From the NCBI GenBank assembly GCA_963575745.1, contig CAUYUJ010014604.1:623023-687022 (forward strand): DNA of 64,000 nt, written 5' to 3'. The DNA is from Prorocentrum cordatum. Lineage: Eukaryota > Sar > Dinophyceae > Prorocentrales > Prorocentraceae. A program made the position numbers and the translations under genes. Numbering within the stretch: position 1 is the stretch's first letter; each line of letters begins with the position of its first letter. Shown here in pieces: positions 49,440-59,151 of the stretch. The notes beneath the pieces were generated by a model. It saw only the letters and a list, made by a program, of their open reading frames with translations, was not told where the DNA came from and made no database searches.

Positions 49440-51689
49440 TTGCCCGTGAGACCAAGCGAAAACTTAAACGTCTTTAACGCCGAAGAGGGCGAAGGGAGTG
49501 AAAGTGGGGGCAGCGAAAGTGAGTTGAGTGACGTAGAAGACGTGTTTGTAAGTGACGAAGCAGAGTTACCGAAGAAAGTTCACTGTGACATGAGACCATC
49601 AAGGGAGGATGTTGAGGCGCACAATACAACACATTTACCTTACCGAAGCTGGTGCCCACATTGCGTTAGAGGCAAAGCGCGTAGGCGCAATCACAGGAGA
49701 CGTAAAAGGGAAAGGAACGGAGGTGTACCAGTAATTTCGATGGATTACATGTGGCTTAAAGGAAGAAAGGAAGAAGGCGAAAGTGCTAGCAATGGTAACC
49801 CAATTCTGGTCATGCATTGCAGGGAAACCAAATTAACGTGGAGCCGGGTGTTGTTGAAGAAAGGAGTGGGTTCATACTCAGTAAAAGTGGGATGTGACAT
49901 GATCGGCTTTACCGGATATAAGAAGGTTATACTGAAAAGTGATGGAGAAGCGGCAATTACGGCGCTGGCCAACAGGATTAAAGCGTCGTGTGACCTCGAC
50001 ATGAGTGTTGAAGTCAGTCCTGTAGGCGATTCAAAGGCCAACGGTGAAATTGAGAGAGCAGTTAGAACGGTGCAAGGACAAGACAGGACATTAAAGAGCG
50101 CCTTGGATGCCAATTACAAGACCGAGTTTAGTGAAAGCCATGCGATTATACCATGGCTGGTAAGCTATGCGTCTTCTCTGATTAACAAATTCACGATAGA
50201 TACGGATGGAAAGACAGCCCATGAAAGATGTAGGGGGAGAAAGTTTAACAAACAAATTCCTGAGTTCGGTGAATGTGTCATGTGCTTAAAGACGCCTGCA
50301 CACAAAGGCCGTGAAAAGCTTGAGATGAGATGGGAAAGTGGAGTGTTTTTGGGAATCAACGAGAAGAGTCAGGAGCTCATCATCGGGGCGCCGAACGGAG
50401 CGATCAAGGCGCGCGAGTTCAAACGAAAAGGAAGTGAAGCGGAAAGATGGAATATCAACGAGATCACCGAGATGAAGGGGTTACCTTGGCAGCCTGACCC
50501 CAGCGCGGCAGGAATGGAGTTACAGTCTAGAATTATGGTACCCATGGACTTACCAGAGCAAGAGTTAACGGCGCCTGAGACGAAGCCGCTGATTGCGCGA
50601 GGAATAGCCGTAAAGAAGCACGAATATCTAAAAATGGGACCGACGCCGGGATGTTACGGGTGTAAATGCCTAGTTAGAGGCGACAAAGAGCATAAACCAC
50701 ATAATGCTGATTGCAGAGCTCGCGTGATCGAGTGGTTAAAAAGACAAGAAAGCCCAAACATACAAGCAAGGTTAGCCTCGGCCCAACTGAGACTCGAAGG
50801 TAAAAGCCGTGCGTCTGAAAGTCAAGATCAGGGATCAGAAAGTCAAGCGAAGAGACTGGGACTTAACGTACCACCCCCGTTGGGCGCCAAAGTTGAGGAT
50901 GCAAAAGATGAGTGGGTGATAAAAGGAAACAAAGTTATATGTCAACACCGGCGACCAAGAAGAGAGTTAGCCTTTCCCACCAATGGTGGATGCCCTGTCG
51001 ATTGGGATAAACTTAAACCCAGGAGATTTACCCATGCCATGCTAAACGACAGCGGTGAAATACGTGAGCATGAAGATGCTTGGTGCGGCAAAGAGGGAGA
51101 TGACCAAACATGGGCAATGGGAAACCCCTTTAACGGTTATTTGACCGGGTGGACCGAGTTTGAAATTGAAGATGAAGAAATGAAGGACCCACCAAGTGAA
51201 CCGATTAAACGAAAAGCAGATAGTGACCACGATGAAGAAGATCAACAGGCAACTCAGCATCGCCAACTTAACCCGGAACAAGATGAAGAAATGTCAGAAG
51301 TAAACGATATCAGACTGGGACTCAACATGATGGGATTTGACCCTGAGCTGGTTGAGTGGCTGATGAGCGGGGAGTTGGACGTCGTGCATCAGTTAAACGA
51401 AGTAAGGAGGGCCGCCAAGCTTCACGGCGCGAATCAACATGAAACTCAGGCACACGTAACCGAGGCATATTCGCCAGTGAGGGTTACGGGCATGGCAGAG
51501 AAAATGGGATTGATACCTGGGTTAGCAATGGACTTAACAACGCGCGACCAACATGGTAACTCATGGGACTTTAACGTGCCAGCCATGCGAGCGAGAGCAA
51601 AAAAGATAGTTAAGTCCAAGTCAGCCCTGTTGCTAGTGGTGAGTCCCATGTGCGCAGCTTTCAGCAGGCTCCAAACGTTTAACTTTTAA
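49440..51689 (+). pseudogene. Copia integrase and start of a methyltransferase-like segment
   Basis: 749 codons from the first possible start. A zinc site of the pre-integrase type (HNTTHLPYRSWCPHC) precedes the catalytic core: first Asp in ISMDYM (49743-49745), second Asp in LKSDGEA (49941-49943), Glu in NGEIERAV (50046-50048), about 35 residues after the second Asp. So D-D-E is complete. A C-terminal region follows with GVFLGI and GAIKAREFKR. From about residue 640 the segment changes character and ends in LLVVSPMCAAFSRLQ before an in-frame TAA (51687-51689). Confidence 0.85.
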
Positions 51690-52056
51690 AGATTAGGTGC
51701 TGACCGAGTAAAACAAATGTTGGACTACGGGATCAAGCACTTAACATTTGCGATGGAGCTTTGTGAAATTCAACGGCGAAATTGGTTATACTTTCTGTTT
51801 GAACATCCCGCGGGTGCGACCAGTTGGAGTACATCAACAGTGCAACGGTTGCTCAGAAACAAAGATGTTAAAGTTTACAATGGAGACTTATGCTGTTACG
51901 ATTTGAAGCAGATAGTCAAAGGCGAGGAGATGTTCATTAAAAAACCAACCAAGTTCATGACAAACAGCCCGGCCATAGGTCGCGAGTTAAGTTGGAGATG
52001 CAAGGGGCAACGCACACACATGGAGTTAACTGGTGGCGGAAGAACTCACCGATCAT
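51480..52056 (+). pseudogene. Methyltransferase-like insert between integrase and RT
   Basis: Across the TAA at 51687 the same frame holds a set of words recalling C5 methyltransferases in order: GLAMDLTTRDQHGNSWDF (motif I/II position?), LLVVSPMCAAFSRL with Cys 51651-51653 (compare P-P-C-Q-x-F-S, motif IV) and YFLFEHPAGATSW (Glu 51801-51803; compare the E-N-V motif VI). KKPTKFMTNSP follows. The spacing and hydrophobic strands before each motif fit a Rossmann-type methyltransferase, but similarity is weak and catalysis is doubtful. A TAA (52056-52058) ends this part before the RT. Confidence 0.5.
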
Positions 52057-52073
52057 AAGTTTATCCAGACAAG

Positions 52074-53654
52074 TTGTGCCGAGCGATATTGAAGGGACTT
52101 GTGGAACAAATGAAGATTGACGGACGTCAAGGAGGCACATTTAAAGAAGAGGAAACGACAAACATGGAAGTTGATGAAGAGGGGCAAAGTGAAATGCAGA
52201 TAAACGAAACTATCTGGGCATGTGGCCATTCGAACCAAGACAGAGAGCACAAACACCAGTTAACATGGACGAGAAAAGACTATGGAACCAAAAGATTGAT
52301 GCTGCCAGGGTCAAGTGGACCACAATGGAGCTCATGTGTTAGGAGACTTACCGTTGACTTGGATACGGGGAAAGTTATCGAAGACAGGCCCGTGAACGAG
52401 ATCACGGGCAGAGAAAGGAGGAGAATGTTCAAGAAGGGACCGGTTAACATTTCTTCCACCTTTACGTATGAAGCTGTTGGCGAGACTGCCCCACACAAAT
52501 GGAAGTGCAGTGCACGTGAACATGAGGGCTGGCTCAAAACGCCCAGTACCTGTGCAGCGTGTGAAAAGGTTGGCACAGTTAAACTTCTCCCCATGAATAT
52601 GATTAACGTCGTTCACAAGGAAAATGGAGAGATAACCCAAGCATGGGACGATGTTACAGGAAACGAACTTGATCCTAAACTAACAATGAAAGCGCGTCAG
52701 GAAGAAATGGGGCAATTTAGAAAGCACAAGGTTTACGAGAAAGTTAAAGAAGAAGTGTGCTGGCAAGTTACGGGGAAAGCACCCATTGGAACCAGATGGA
52801 TATATATTAACAAAGGAGATGAGTTAAGCCCTGACCACAGGTCAAGACTAGTGGCCCAACAAGTTAAATACAACTCCACAGAAAAGAATATATTTGCGGC
52901 TACGCCTCCACTGGAAGCACAGAAACTACTCTTCTCAATGGCGGTTACCGAAGGAGTGGGATTCAAGAAAGGCGAGCGCGAGAAAGGATTAAAGCTGGCA
53001 TTCATTGACATTAAACGAGCTTACTTTTACGCTCCTGCAAAGAAAGACATGTTTATCAGGCTACCGGACGAGGATTACGAGCCGGGCATGTGTGGAAAGT
53101 TGCTGAAGTCAATGTATGGAACAAGAGATGCGGCAAGCAATTGGGAAGACTGTTACATGGACTTTGCCATTAAAGTTGGGTTCAAGAGTGGAGTTGCGTC
53201 GCCGTGCGTGTTTAAGCACGAGACCCGAGCCCTATGGCTAACGGTCCATGGGGATGACTTTACGCTACTAGGGGGTGACCATGATCTCGATTGGTTTGAA
53301 AATAAAATAAAGGAGGAGTTTGAGGTAAAAGTGAGAGGACGACTTGGACCGGGGGAGGAAGACATGACGGCGATCAGGATTCCTAACAGGTTTGTGGAGT
53401 GGACTGAGGAAGGATTGAGATATGAGGCTGATCAAAGGCATGCGGAAATAATTGTGAAAGAGTTTGAGCTTGAGGGAGTAAAAGTGAGGACTGAGGTGCC
53501 AGGTGAACGCATTCCAGTTGAAGAGGGAGACGAGGTAGAACTTTCGCCCAACATGACTAAGCGATATCAGGCATTAGCGGCTAGAGCAAATTATTTAGCT
53601 CAAGACAGATCGGACATACAGTATTCAGTAAAAGAACTTGCTAGGACCATGTAA
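52074..53654 (+). pseudogene. Copia reverse transcriptase
   Basis: Same frame as the previous part. The RT region begins about residue 200 (RQEEMGQFRKHKVYEKV), then RWIYINKGD, SRLVAQQVK, motif A FIDIKRAYFYA, RLPDEDYEPGMCGKLLKSMY, SNWEDCYMDFA, and motif C V-H-G-D-D-F (GDD codons 53250-53258; Copia elements usually have Y-V-D-D). The catalytic Asp pair is kept. An N-terminal Cys/His site (WKCSAREHEGW, CAACEKV) is also present. The frame meets TAA at 53652-53654 in LARTM-stop-KPT, where the family normally reads straight into the RNase H linker. Confidence 0.88.
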
Positions 53655-54251
53655 AAACCAACTATGGGTTCATGGAAAGGCCCAGTCAAGCTAGGAAAGT
53701 ATTTGAAGTATCACAGCAGAAGCAGTTACGTGTATCAGTATCAAGAACAGCCTCGAGAGTCGACGATTTGGACGGACACAGATTACGCAGGATGTAAACG
53801 AACTAGGAAGTCTACGAGTGGAGGAGTAGTGATGTGGGGTAAACACTTCAAATCTTGGAGCACAACTCAAAGTGTAATTGCATTATCGTCAGGGGAAGCA
53901 GAATATTACGGGCTTGTGAAAGGAGGGTCAGTCGGTCTAGGACTTCAGGCCGTGTTGAGGGATTTTAACATGGAAGTTGAGATCGCCTTGAAAAGTGATG
54001 CCACGGCTGCAATCGCAATTGCGAGTAGACGAGGTTTAGGAAAAGTAAGACACATTGAAGTATGTCAACTGTGGCTGCAGCAGAAGGTAAAGGAGGGAGT
54101 GATTCGAATTGTGAAAGTAGGCACACATGAGAACGCAGCAGATGCATTAACCAAGTATGTCAGTCGTGAGAGCATGAGCACACACCTGCTAAACACAAAC
54201 CAAAGTGCATTAACAGGTCGGCACAGCCTTGCGCCGGCCACCGAGTGTTGA
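53655..54251 (+). pseudogene. Copia RNase H and end of pol
   Basis: Continues the RT frame after the TAA. GSWKGPVKLGKYLKYH is the usual linker. The RNase H core is complete: WTDTDYAGCKRTRKSTSG (Asp), ALSSGEAEYYG (Glu), LKSDATAAIAIA (Asp) and GTHENAADALTKY (last Asp). It ends at TGA (54249-54251). This enzyme removes the RNA strand during reverse transcription. Confidence 0.9.
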
Positions 54252-54339
54252 CATCCGCAGCTCATTTCTGTCAAGCAAGCAGTCTCGATTAAGGCTTCCT
54301 CCATCCTTTACCTCTTTCCCTCGAGCGTGAACGAAAGCA

Positions 54340-54896
54340 TGGCGGACAACCAAGTCAACGTCGCGATCGACGGCGCGGCGGTCGACCAGTGCCCGCCTGG
54401 GGCAGGGCCGGTTACACGCGAGAACCTCAATCGCCGTGTCGACGATATCGTCAACGTGGCTCATGCGTTTACCATGGCCCTCACCAACATGGCCATTAAC
54501 TTTCACGGGGCCTATGATAAGCACGTTGACGAGATGCAGAGGGTTGCCGATGACGTGGCGCGGAGGATCGTTGACTTAACGCAGCAGAACACCGCGTTGG
54601 TTCACGCCAGTGACGATGTCAACGAAAACCTCAAGAGGGCGCAGGACGAGGTTAACAACCTTGTGGCAACGGTGACAGAGTTGAACATCAAGAATCGCGA
54701 CTCGGAGGTTAACGCGGCGGAGAATGCAACCAAGTACAGGCGCATTAACGAAAATATCGGTTGCCTCTTGAATGCCGCCAGGCGCCTTACCGAGAACATC
54801 GCGCCCCTGCAGGACTTCGAAGGTAAACGTGATGCGGCACTGCGTATGCTAGTGGGAGTTACCGAGAGGCTTGAGGGTTTGCAGAGGTTCTTCTAA
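54340..54896 (+). CDS. Extra Copia ORF: predicted coiled-coil protein
   Basis: Starts at ATG 54340 (MADNQVNVAIDG), 88 bp after the pol stop; 185 residues. From residue 30 on it is almost wholly helical with regular hydrophobic spacing (VDEMQRVADDVARRIVDLTQ, VNENLKRAQDEVNNLVATVT, INENIGCLLNAARRLTENIA), which suggests a long coiled coil and oligomerisation. Not part of the standard Copia set. Its end overlaps the next frame (from 54871) by 26 bp in a different phase, so the two may be one broken gene. Not an envelope protein: no signal peptide or membrane segment is visible. Confidence 0.65.
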
Positions 54897-56298
54897 AGCC
54901 GGGGGGAGTCGACGGTCCGTGTCACCGAACAAGATTCGACCGTCACCGTTGAGCCGGCAGGGCGGTGAAGAGCCACAGCCTGTTTACAAGCGGGTGCCGA
55001 AGGCCATGCGTGAACGTCAGCAGGAGCTGGAGGAGTTGATGCAGATAGGCATGAAGATGGACGAGGATCGAACGGTTGGTGGTCAACGTGATGAGGTGCC
55101 AAAGGATCCTGCCCCCGCCGTAAATGCGAGGCCGGCCAAGCCGCCCCCTCCGGGGCTCGGCGAGTCCAGAGCGGCAAGCAGCGTTACCGGCATGAAGCCC
55201 CCGCCTCCAGAGCCCAAGAGGTTACCGATCCAGCACATCCCGCCACCGCAGCCTCAAGTCGTTAACCGCACGAATGATCAGCTTGCGGGGTACTCCAGGA
55301 CCGTCGCCAAGGCGGTGTACCGCCCGCTGTACCACGTCAACGGTCGCATGCCCATGCTGAACGACAGGAGCGACGACCACGACGTTAACTATCGGGCGGG
55401 ACCTGACCCCAGGGAAGTGGTAGCCTTAACGATGAAGACACGTGACAACTGGCGCAGGTTTGAGGGTAACTTCGTCGGGCACGTGGCGAAGGCGGGGTTA
55501 ACGACCCCTGGCGGCAGGTCCATTCAGGGCAACACAGGGCGGGAGCTTAACGATTACGATGACGTGTTCGTTGACATCTTCGGCCAACATGCTTACGGTT
55601 TCATCGGCTATGCCGTGTTGAAAGGTCCGAGCAGCTGGAGATCTCAGTTAACGGACAAAGAGTTGACCAAGCATGATGAATGGGTTGACGCGGTTGGGCA
55701 CGTGCAGTCCCTACTTGACGATGAGTACGTGCCACCGCTCAACGTTGACGAGCTTCACCCATCGTGGTTTGAGCTCCACAGTTGCCCGGACACGCAGGTG
55801 TACGTCAACAAGGTGCCGGAGATGAACGAGAAGCAGCTTAACGGTCTCCTCTTAACGTGGGCAGGAATGCTGCCCCACGGCAACCCCACCGTGATCTCCG
55901 TTAAGCACCTGGTGGAGGACACCCATGGGCCGCACGGTTACATCTCGACTGGAGTTACCGTGATTCGCTTTGCGACGCCCGATCTCGCCAAGCTTTACTG
56001 CCGTTTCATGAACGGGCTCCAGGTGCATTACCGTAACTACTTCATCGACGACCTCGAGGTCAGGAGCACCGAGGAGTTAAAGGGCAGTATCAGCAAGCCT
56101 CCAGTCTACTGGCACCAGACCATCTTGGACGTTGCCCTTAACGATCAGGGATCCATGAGGGCACTTTACCGTGATAATTGGCCGGCCGATCATATGTCAC
56201 CGAGCGTAAAAGCGATCACCGTGAGAAGCTTTGCTGGTTTGGCTGGTTACCGTGCGACGACTTCCCCAACTGGCTTACCGATCCGGCCTGGACTGTGA
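54871..56298 (+). CDS. Extra Copia ORF: proline-rich linker plus RRM-like domain
   Basis: 475 codons. Residues 1-140 are basic and P-rich (RPAKPPPPGLGES, IPPPQPQV). Residues about 150-300 are globular and unrecognised (NDYDDVFVDIFGQHAYGFIG). Residues about 305-395 resemble an RRM: strand TQVYVNKVP (RNP2 place), helix NEKQLNGLLLTWAGML, strand TVISVKHL, then GVTVIRFATPDLAKLYCRFM (RNP1 place and helix 2), and FIDDLEV. RRMs bind RNA. The frame shifts again near 56180-56290, where the next frame takes over. Coiled coil followed by RRM recalls LINE-1 ORF1p architecture; homology is not claimed. Confidence 0.6.
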   Translation: MRVCRGSSKAGGSRRSVSPNKIRPSPLSRQGGEEPQPVYKRVPKAMRERQQELEELMQIGMKMDEDRTVGGQRDEVPKDPAPAVNARPAKPPPPGLGESRAASSVTGMKPPPPEPKRLPIQHIPPPQPQVVNRTNDQLAGYSRTVAKAVYRPLYHVNGRMPMLNDRSDDHDVNYRAGPDPREVVALTMKTRDNWRRFEGNFVGHVAKAGLTTPGGRSIQGNTGRELNDYDDVFVDIFGQHAYGFIGYAVLKGPSSWRSQLTDKELTKHDEWVDAVGHVQSLLDDEYVPPLNVDELHPSWFELHSCPDTQVYVNKVPEMNEKQLNGLLLTWAGMLPHGNPTVISVKHLVEDTHGPHGYISTGVTVIRFATPDLAKLYCRFMNGLQVHYRNYFIDDLEVRSTEELKGSISKPPVYWHQTILDVALNDQGSMRALYRDNWPADHMSPSVKAITVRSFAGLAGYRATTSPTGLPIRPGL

Positions 56299-56621
56299 AC
56301 CCGTTTACCGGCGCTGCGGTCGAAGAGCACCTCCGTAACAATCAAGGCGGTGGGCCTCTGTTAAAGGCTCCCCACGCCAGTTGCTGGAGAGCCATCGGCA
56401 CCTACCACAACATCGTTGACGGCTCAATTAAGAGCTACGATGAGGGGTGCTGGCATGACGACGAGGAGCGCATTAACGCGTACCTGGACAACGACTACTA
56501 CAGCCCGATGCAGGCCATTAACAGGGTGTTGTCCTACACCGCAGCCAGTGTGGGACACCGCGGGTTACCGAGGTCGAGAGGTTCACGAGCCCCGTCGGCG
56601 AGGCGCCCGCGCCGTTCGTGA
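56178..56621 (+). pseudogene. C-terminal continuation of the RRM-like ORF
   Basis: In another phase, from about 56225 the sequence is protein-like (WFGWLPCDDFPNWLTDP, HASCWRAIGTYHNIVDG, EGCWHDDEERINAYLDNDYY) and ends R-rich at TGA 56619. The overlap with the previous frame means one shift near 56225-56290. Function unknown. Confidence 0.5.
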
Positions 56622-57033
56622 AAGACGGCAGGCAGTCAGCATGCTGCAGTTTACGCTCTTCCTCATCTCCCCTCTTAACTTGGCTTAACGATCGAGTGGC
56701 GGTAGCTTGTTGAGCTGAGTTTGTTTGCATGCGCATCTCTTGTTGTTGCCGCAGGTATTGGCGAATAAAAAGCGAAAGCAATCAAAATCATCTAAATGCT
56801 AGCATGCTGTGTAAACTTTAGATGCTTCGTTTGAACTCGTGACAGTGGAAGCGTTTACTCGAGCTCAGGTTACATGTGTGAGAAGCTTGGTGCTCGTAAA
56901 CGCAGTCACGAGACATTTCGAATTCGACAGTATGATGAAGAGACTTAACGTCATTTGCGTGCAACGTTTTGCATAGTTTGACATGTTTTGCGATTGTAGA
57001 CACCTCCCCGTCAGCCTATACGGACTAGCGTCC
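56622..57033. other. 3' untranslated part of the Copia element
   Basis: No ORF is supported. The region is AT-richer, with AATAAAAAGCGAAAG (56763-56777), which contains AAAAG, the reported dinoflagellate polyadenylation-site word, but it lies upstream of the LTR. Confidence 0.5.
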
Positions 57034-57041
57034 GAGGGGGG
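57034..57041 (+). promoter_or_regulatory. Polypurine tract
   Basis: GAGGGGGG directly precedes the 3' LTR and would prime plus-strand synthesis. Confidence 0.85.
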
Positions 57042-57216
57042 TGTTAACATGTAAGCGTTCAGGTGACTGGGGAGGGAAGGTGCCCCCGTTACCTTTGGCT
57101 CAAGTGTTTAACGGCTGAAGCTACCGAGACTCGCTTCGCCGTGCGGAAGTAAAAAGGTGACCGATCGTCATCGCTGTCACCGGGCTCCCGTGCAGAACCC
57201 TCCTCGGGGTTTTGCA
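57042..57216 (+). repeat. 3' LTR of the Copia element (175 bp)
   Basis: Identical to the 5' LTR at every position. The DinoSL-like sequence is at 57086-57104. Followed by GGAGG, the start of the resumed GGA repeat. Confidence 0.97.
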
Positions 57217-57340
57217 GGAGGAGGAGGAGGAGGGGGAGGAGGAGGACTACTACTAACACCTCTGGGGCGAGTCTTCGACGCTGATCTGAAGTCACCCTAG
57301 GAACGGCCTACAGCCGAGATTTTGGGCCTCCAGCCCACCC
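57217..57340. repeat. GGA repeat, then two hairpins of the pentaloop type
   Basis: GGA/GGG repeat to 57247. Then CGGC-CTACA-GCCG (57304-57316) and TGGGC-CTCCA-GCCCA (57323-57337) have perfect stems and loops close to CTTCA, as in blocks 1 and 2. From 57340 to 57620 there is no supported gene. Confidence 0.7.
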
Positions 57341-57925
57341 AAATGGTTCCCTGGGTTTCGAACCCCCAACCAACCGACCACGACCCCCCGCAGACAGAGG
57401 GGGCAGAGGAGAGAGTCAACGAACCGAGGACCGCACGGCAGCACGCACAGCGAGGAGCCAGCGAGGAGCAAAAAAGGGGGGAGGGGGACAAGCGGCGAAT
57501 GCAGCACGCAGGCAGCAGCAGGAGGGTCGGGCCCCTAGTTCTGCACTCTGGGCCTCTTCTGGGGAGGGGCGACGAGGTTGGCAATTGAATTGCAGAGCGC
57601 GTCCCCCCACCCAAGATTCAGAAAATGCCCCTGGATTTCTCTGGGGGTGGGGGTGGGACGGGCTCGGCGGCTTCAGGCGGGTTAGGAGGAGGGGGAGGCT
57701 CGCAAGGAGGAGAAGGAGGGTTCGCCTGGGAGCCAAACGGGTTCGGTACGGCAGGGCACGGCAGCGGCCGCGGTCCCGCCTCACTCGCGCCAGCAGCTTC
57801 ATGCTGTCCACGTCCGTGGCCACGAGGTGCAGGTGCATCTCCCTCAGGACGGTCGCCGTCACCCGCTCGACGTGCACCGCCAATGGCACCAGTCTCCTCG
57901 CGGCCTGTTACGCCGCCTTCTCCCT

Positions 57926-58681
57926 CTAGTACCCATCGTCCGGGTAGGTATTGAGAGTCCTCTCGAGGTGTGACATGGGCGCAATTCCGTTCTTGATGAT
58001 GTCTCCGAGCTGTTCCAAGCAGGCGTACAGTGGCAGCAGCTTGTCGTGCTTCACGATGGTGATCCTCGCATCCGTCTCCTTGAACGTGGCCTGTACTTTC
58101 ACCAGCGTGAAGGTCCCGGCCGCCGTCTTTGCAGGCATTTCCTTGATCCATTCCTTCAGCGCGTCCAAGTCCTTCTTGTTCTTTGCGCCCACCACATTGC
58201 CCTGAGCGTCGCACCCCTCGATAATGCCAACCAGGGCAGCGCAGCTGATCGTGTTCAGCTTGCTCTCGATCTCGTCCACTTCGTTGCGCTGGCGCATCCC
58301 TTGGGCCTTCTCGATCCATGGCTTCACGTGTGCCCTCGCCCGCATCACGGGCTCCGTGTTCGCGCCGATGATGAGGGTCACCAGGATGACGGCCTCCACC
58401 TGCCTCGTCCTCATCGCGAGGTTGAGCACCATCTTGGTCAAACCGGGGACGAGGGTGCGGAGCTGCTCTACGTCCATCTTCTCCAGGTTGTCGATCTCCT
58501 CCTGCCCCACCACTCGGTTGTTCTGCTTCTGCTCGCGCGTCTTGCGTCGGTCGTCGGGATCCTTGTTGCCTCCGAGACTGCGGTCCCGCTGCGCCAGCAC
58601 GCCTACGTCCTTGGCGTCCTCGGGGATCTGGTCGAAGAGGCTCCCCCATGGCGCCTGCGGTGTAGCGGGGGCAGGTCCCAC
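57926..58681 (-). CDS. Unknown 252-codon ORF at the 3' side of the minus-strand LINE
   Basis: A clean protein-like frame: WGSLFDQIPEDAKDVGVLAQ, an R/K-rich segment, then helical sequence (LTKMVLNLAMRTRQVEAVIL, LDALKEWIKEMPAKTAAGTF). I recognise no domain. The same phase continues past its TAG (57926-57928) and a second stop into PLAVHVERVTATVLREMHLH (57889 and below), so the ORF may once have been longer. It overlaps the zinc-finger frame by 79 bp in another phase. Confidence 0.55.
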   Translation of the reverse strand: MGPAPATPQAPWGSLFDQIPEDAKDVGVLAQRDRSLGGNKDPDDRRKTREQKQNNRVVGQEEIDNLEKMDVEQLRTLVPGLTKMVLNLAMRTRQVEAVILVTLIIGANTEPVMRARAHVKPWIEKAQGMRQRNEVDEIESKLNTISCAALVGIIEGCDAQGNVVGAKNKKDLDALKEWIKEMPAKTAAGTFTLVKVQATFKETDARITIVKHDKLLPLYACLEQLGDIIKNGIAPMSHLERTLNTYPDDGY

Positions 58682-59151
58682 TTAAACTCTGGTAGGTGCT
58701 GTGGGAGGTGCGTGGCCGGGAGGTGCGTGGCCAAATGCCCTTGCAGCTCTTCGAACCCTTCAAATGACTCCAGATCGGGGCAGATGGGGCACGACCTCTC
58801 CTCTATCACAATCAGGGGGTGGTTGAAGGGAGAGGCGTCGACGCAACATCTTCCCTGCTCGTAGGCGTGCTGTTGGTGTCGGACTGCCGTCTGTCTATCT
58901 TTCAACGTGCTTATGCTTGCTACGCATTGGTTCGTTAGTGTGATCCGTTCTGCCATCCTCCGCCCTCCGTGCTGCCCACCCTCCGCCTGACGTTGATGTA
59001 CGAGCAAGGCCCTTATTGTGATGAAGCGCCTTTGGCACGTCAAGCCGTCCGTGTTGCACAGCTCGCACTCAAACTCGCCATCAGCTCGCTCCCCTTGTTC
59101 CAGTACTTGTTGTGTAGGCGATGGTGGTGCTATCGCATCCGTGTGAGCCAC
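58603..59151 (-). pseudogene. Two C2H2 zinc fingers of the minus-strand LINE
   Basis: FECELCNTDG...LVHQR (C-x2-C, then a helix ending in a His) and RSCPICPDLESFEGFEELQG-HLATH (C-x2-C ... H-x3-H) are single C2H2-type sites about 75 residues apart. Such fingers after RT are known in several LINE clades and are thought to help bind nucleic acid. The frame ends at 58603 while the next ORF starts in another phase. Confidence 0.65.

Larger units (their letters stand above)
46629..57216 (+). mobile_element. Copia-order LTR retrotransposon, 10.6 kb, with extra 3' module
   Basis: Two 175-bp LTRs (46629-46803, 57042-57216) bound the element, both TG...CA and identical. GGAGG on each side fits a 5-bp target duplication, though the GGA repeat makes this uninformative on its own. 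The order gag, protease, integrase, RT, RNase H is that of Copia. An additional 2.3 kb (54327-56621) lies between RNase H and the 3' LTR. The element is clearly less GC-rich than its surroundings. The reading frame is broken by five or six in-frame stops and at least one frameshift, yet the LTRs show no divergence. Confidence 0.95.

Noticed and set aside
54340-56621. Extra Copia ORFs considered as an envelope gene
   Set aside because: No signal peptide, hydrophobic fusion stretch or membrane segment is visible; coiled coil and RRM-like features fit better.
57354-57364. B-box-like GGTTCGAAACC on the minus strand (possible tRNA or SINE)
   Set aside because: No A box, no acceptor stem or cloverleaf could be found around it; one 11-mer is not enough.
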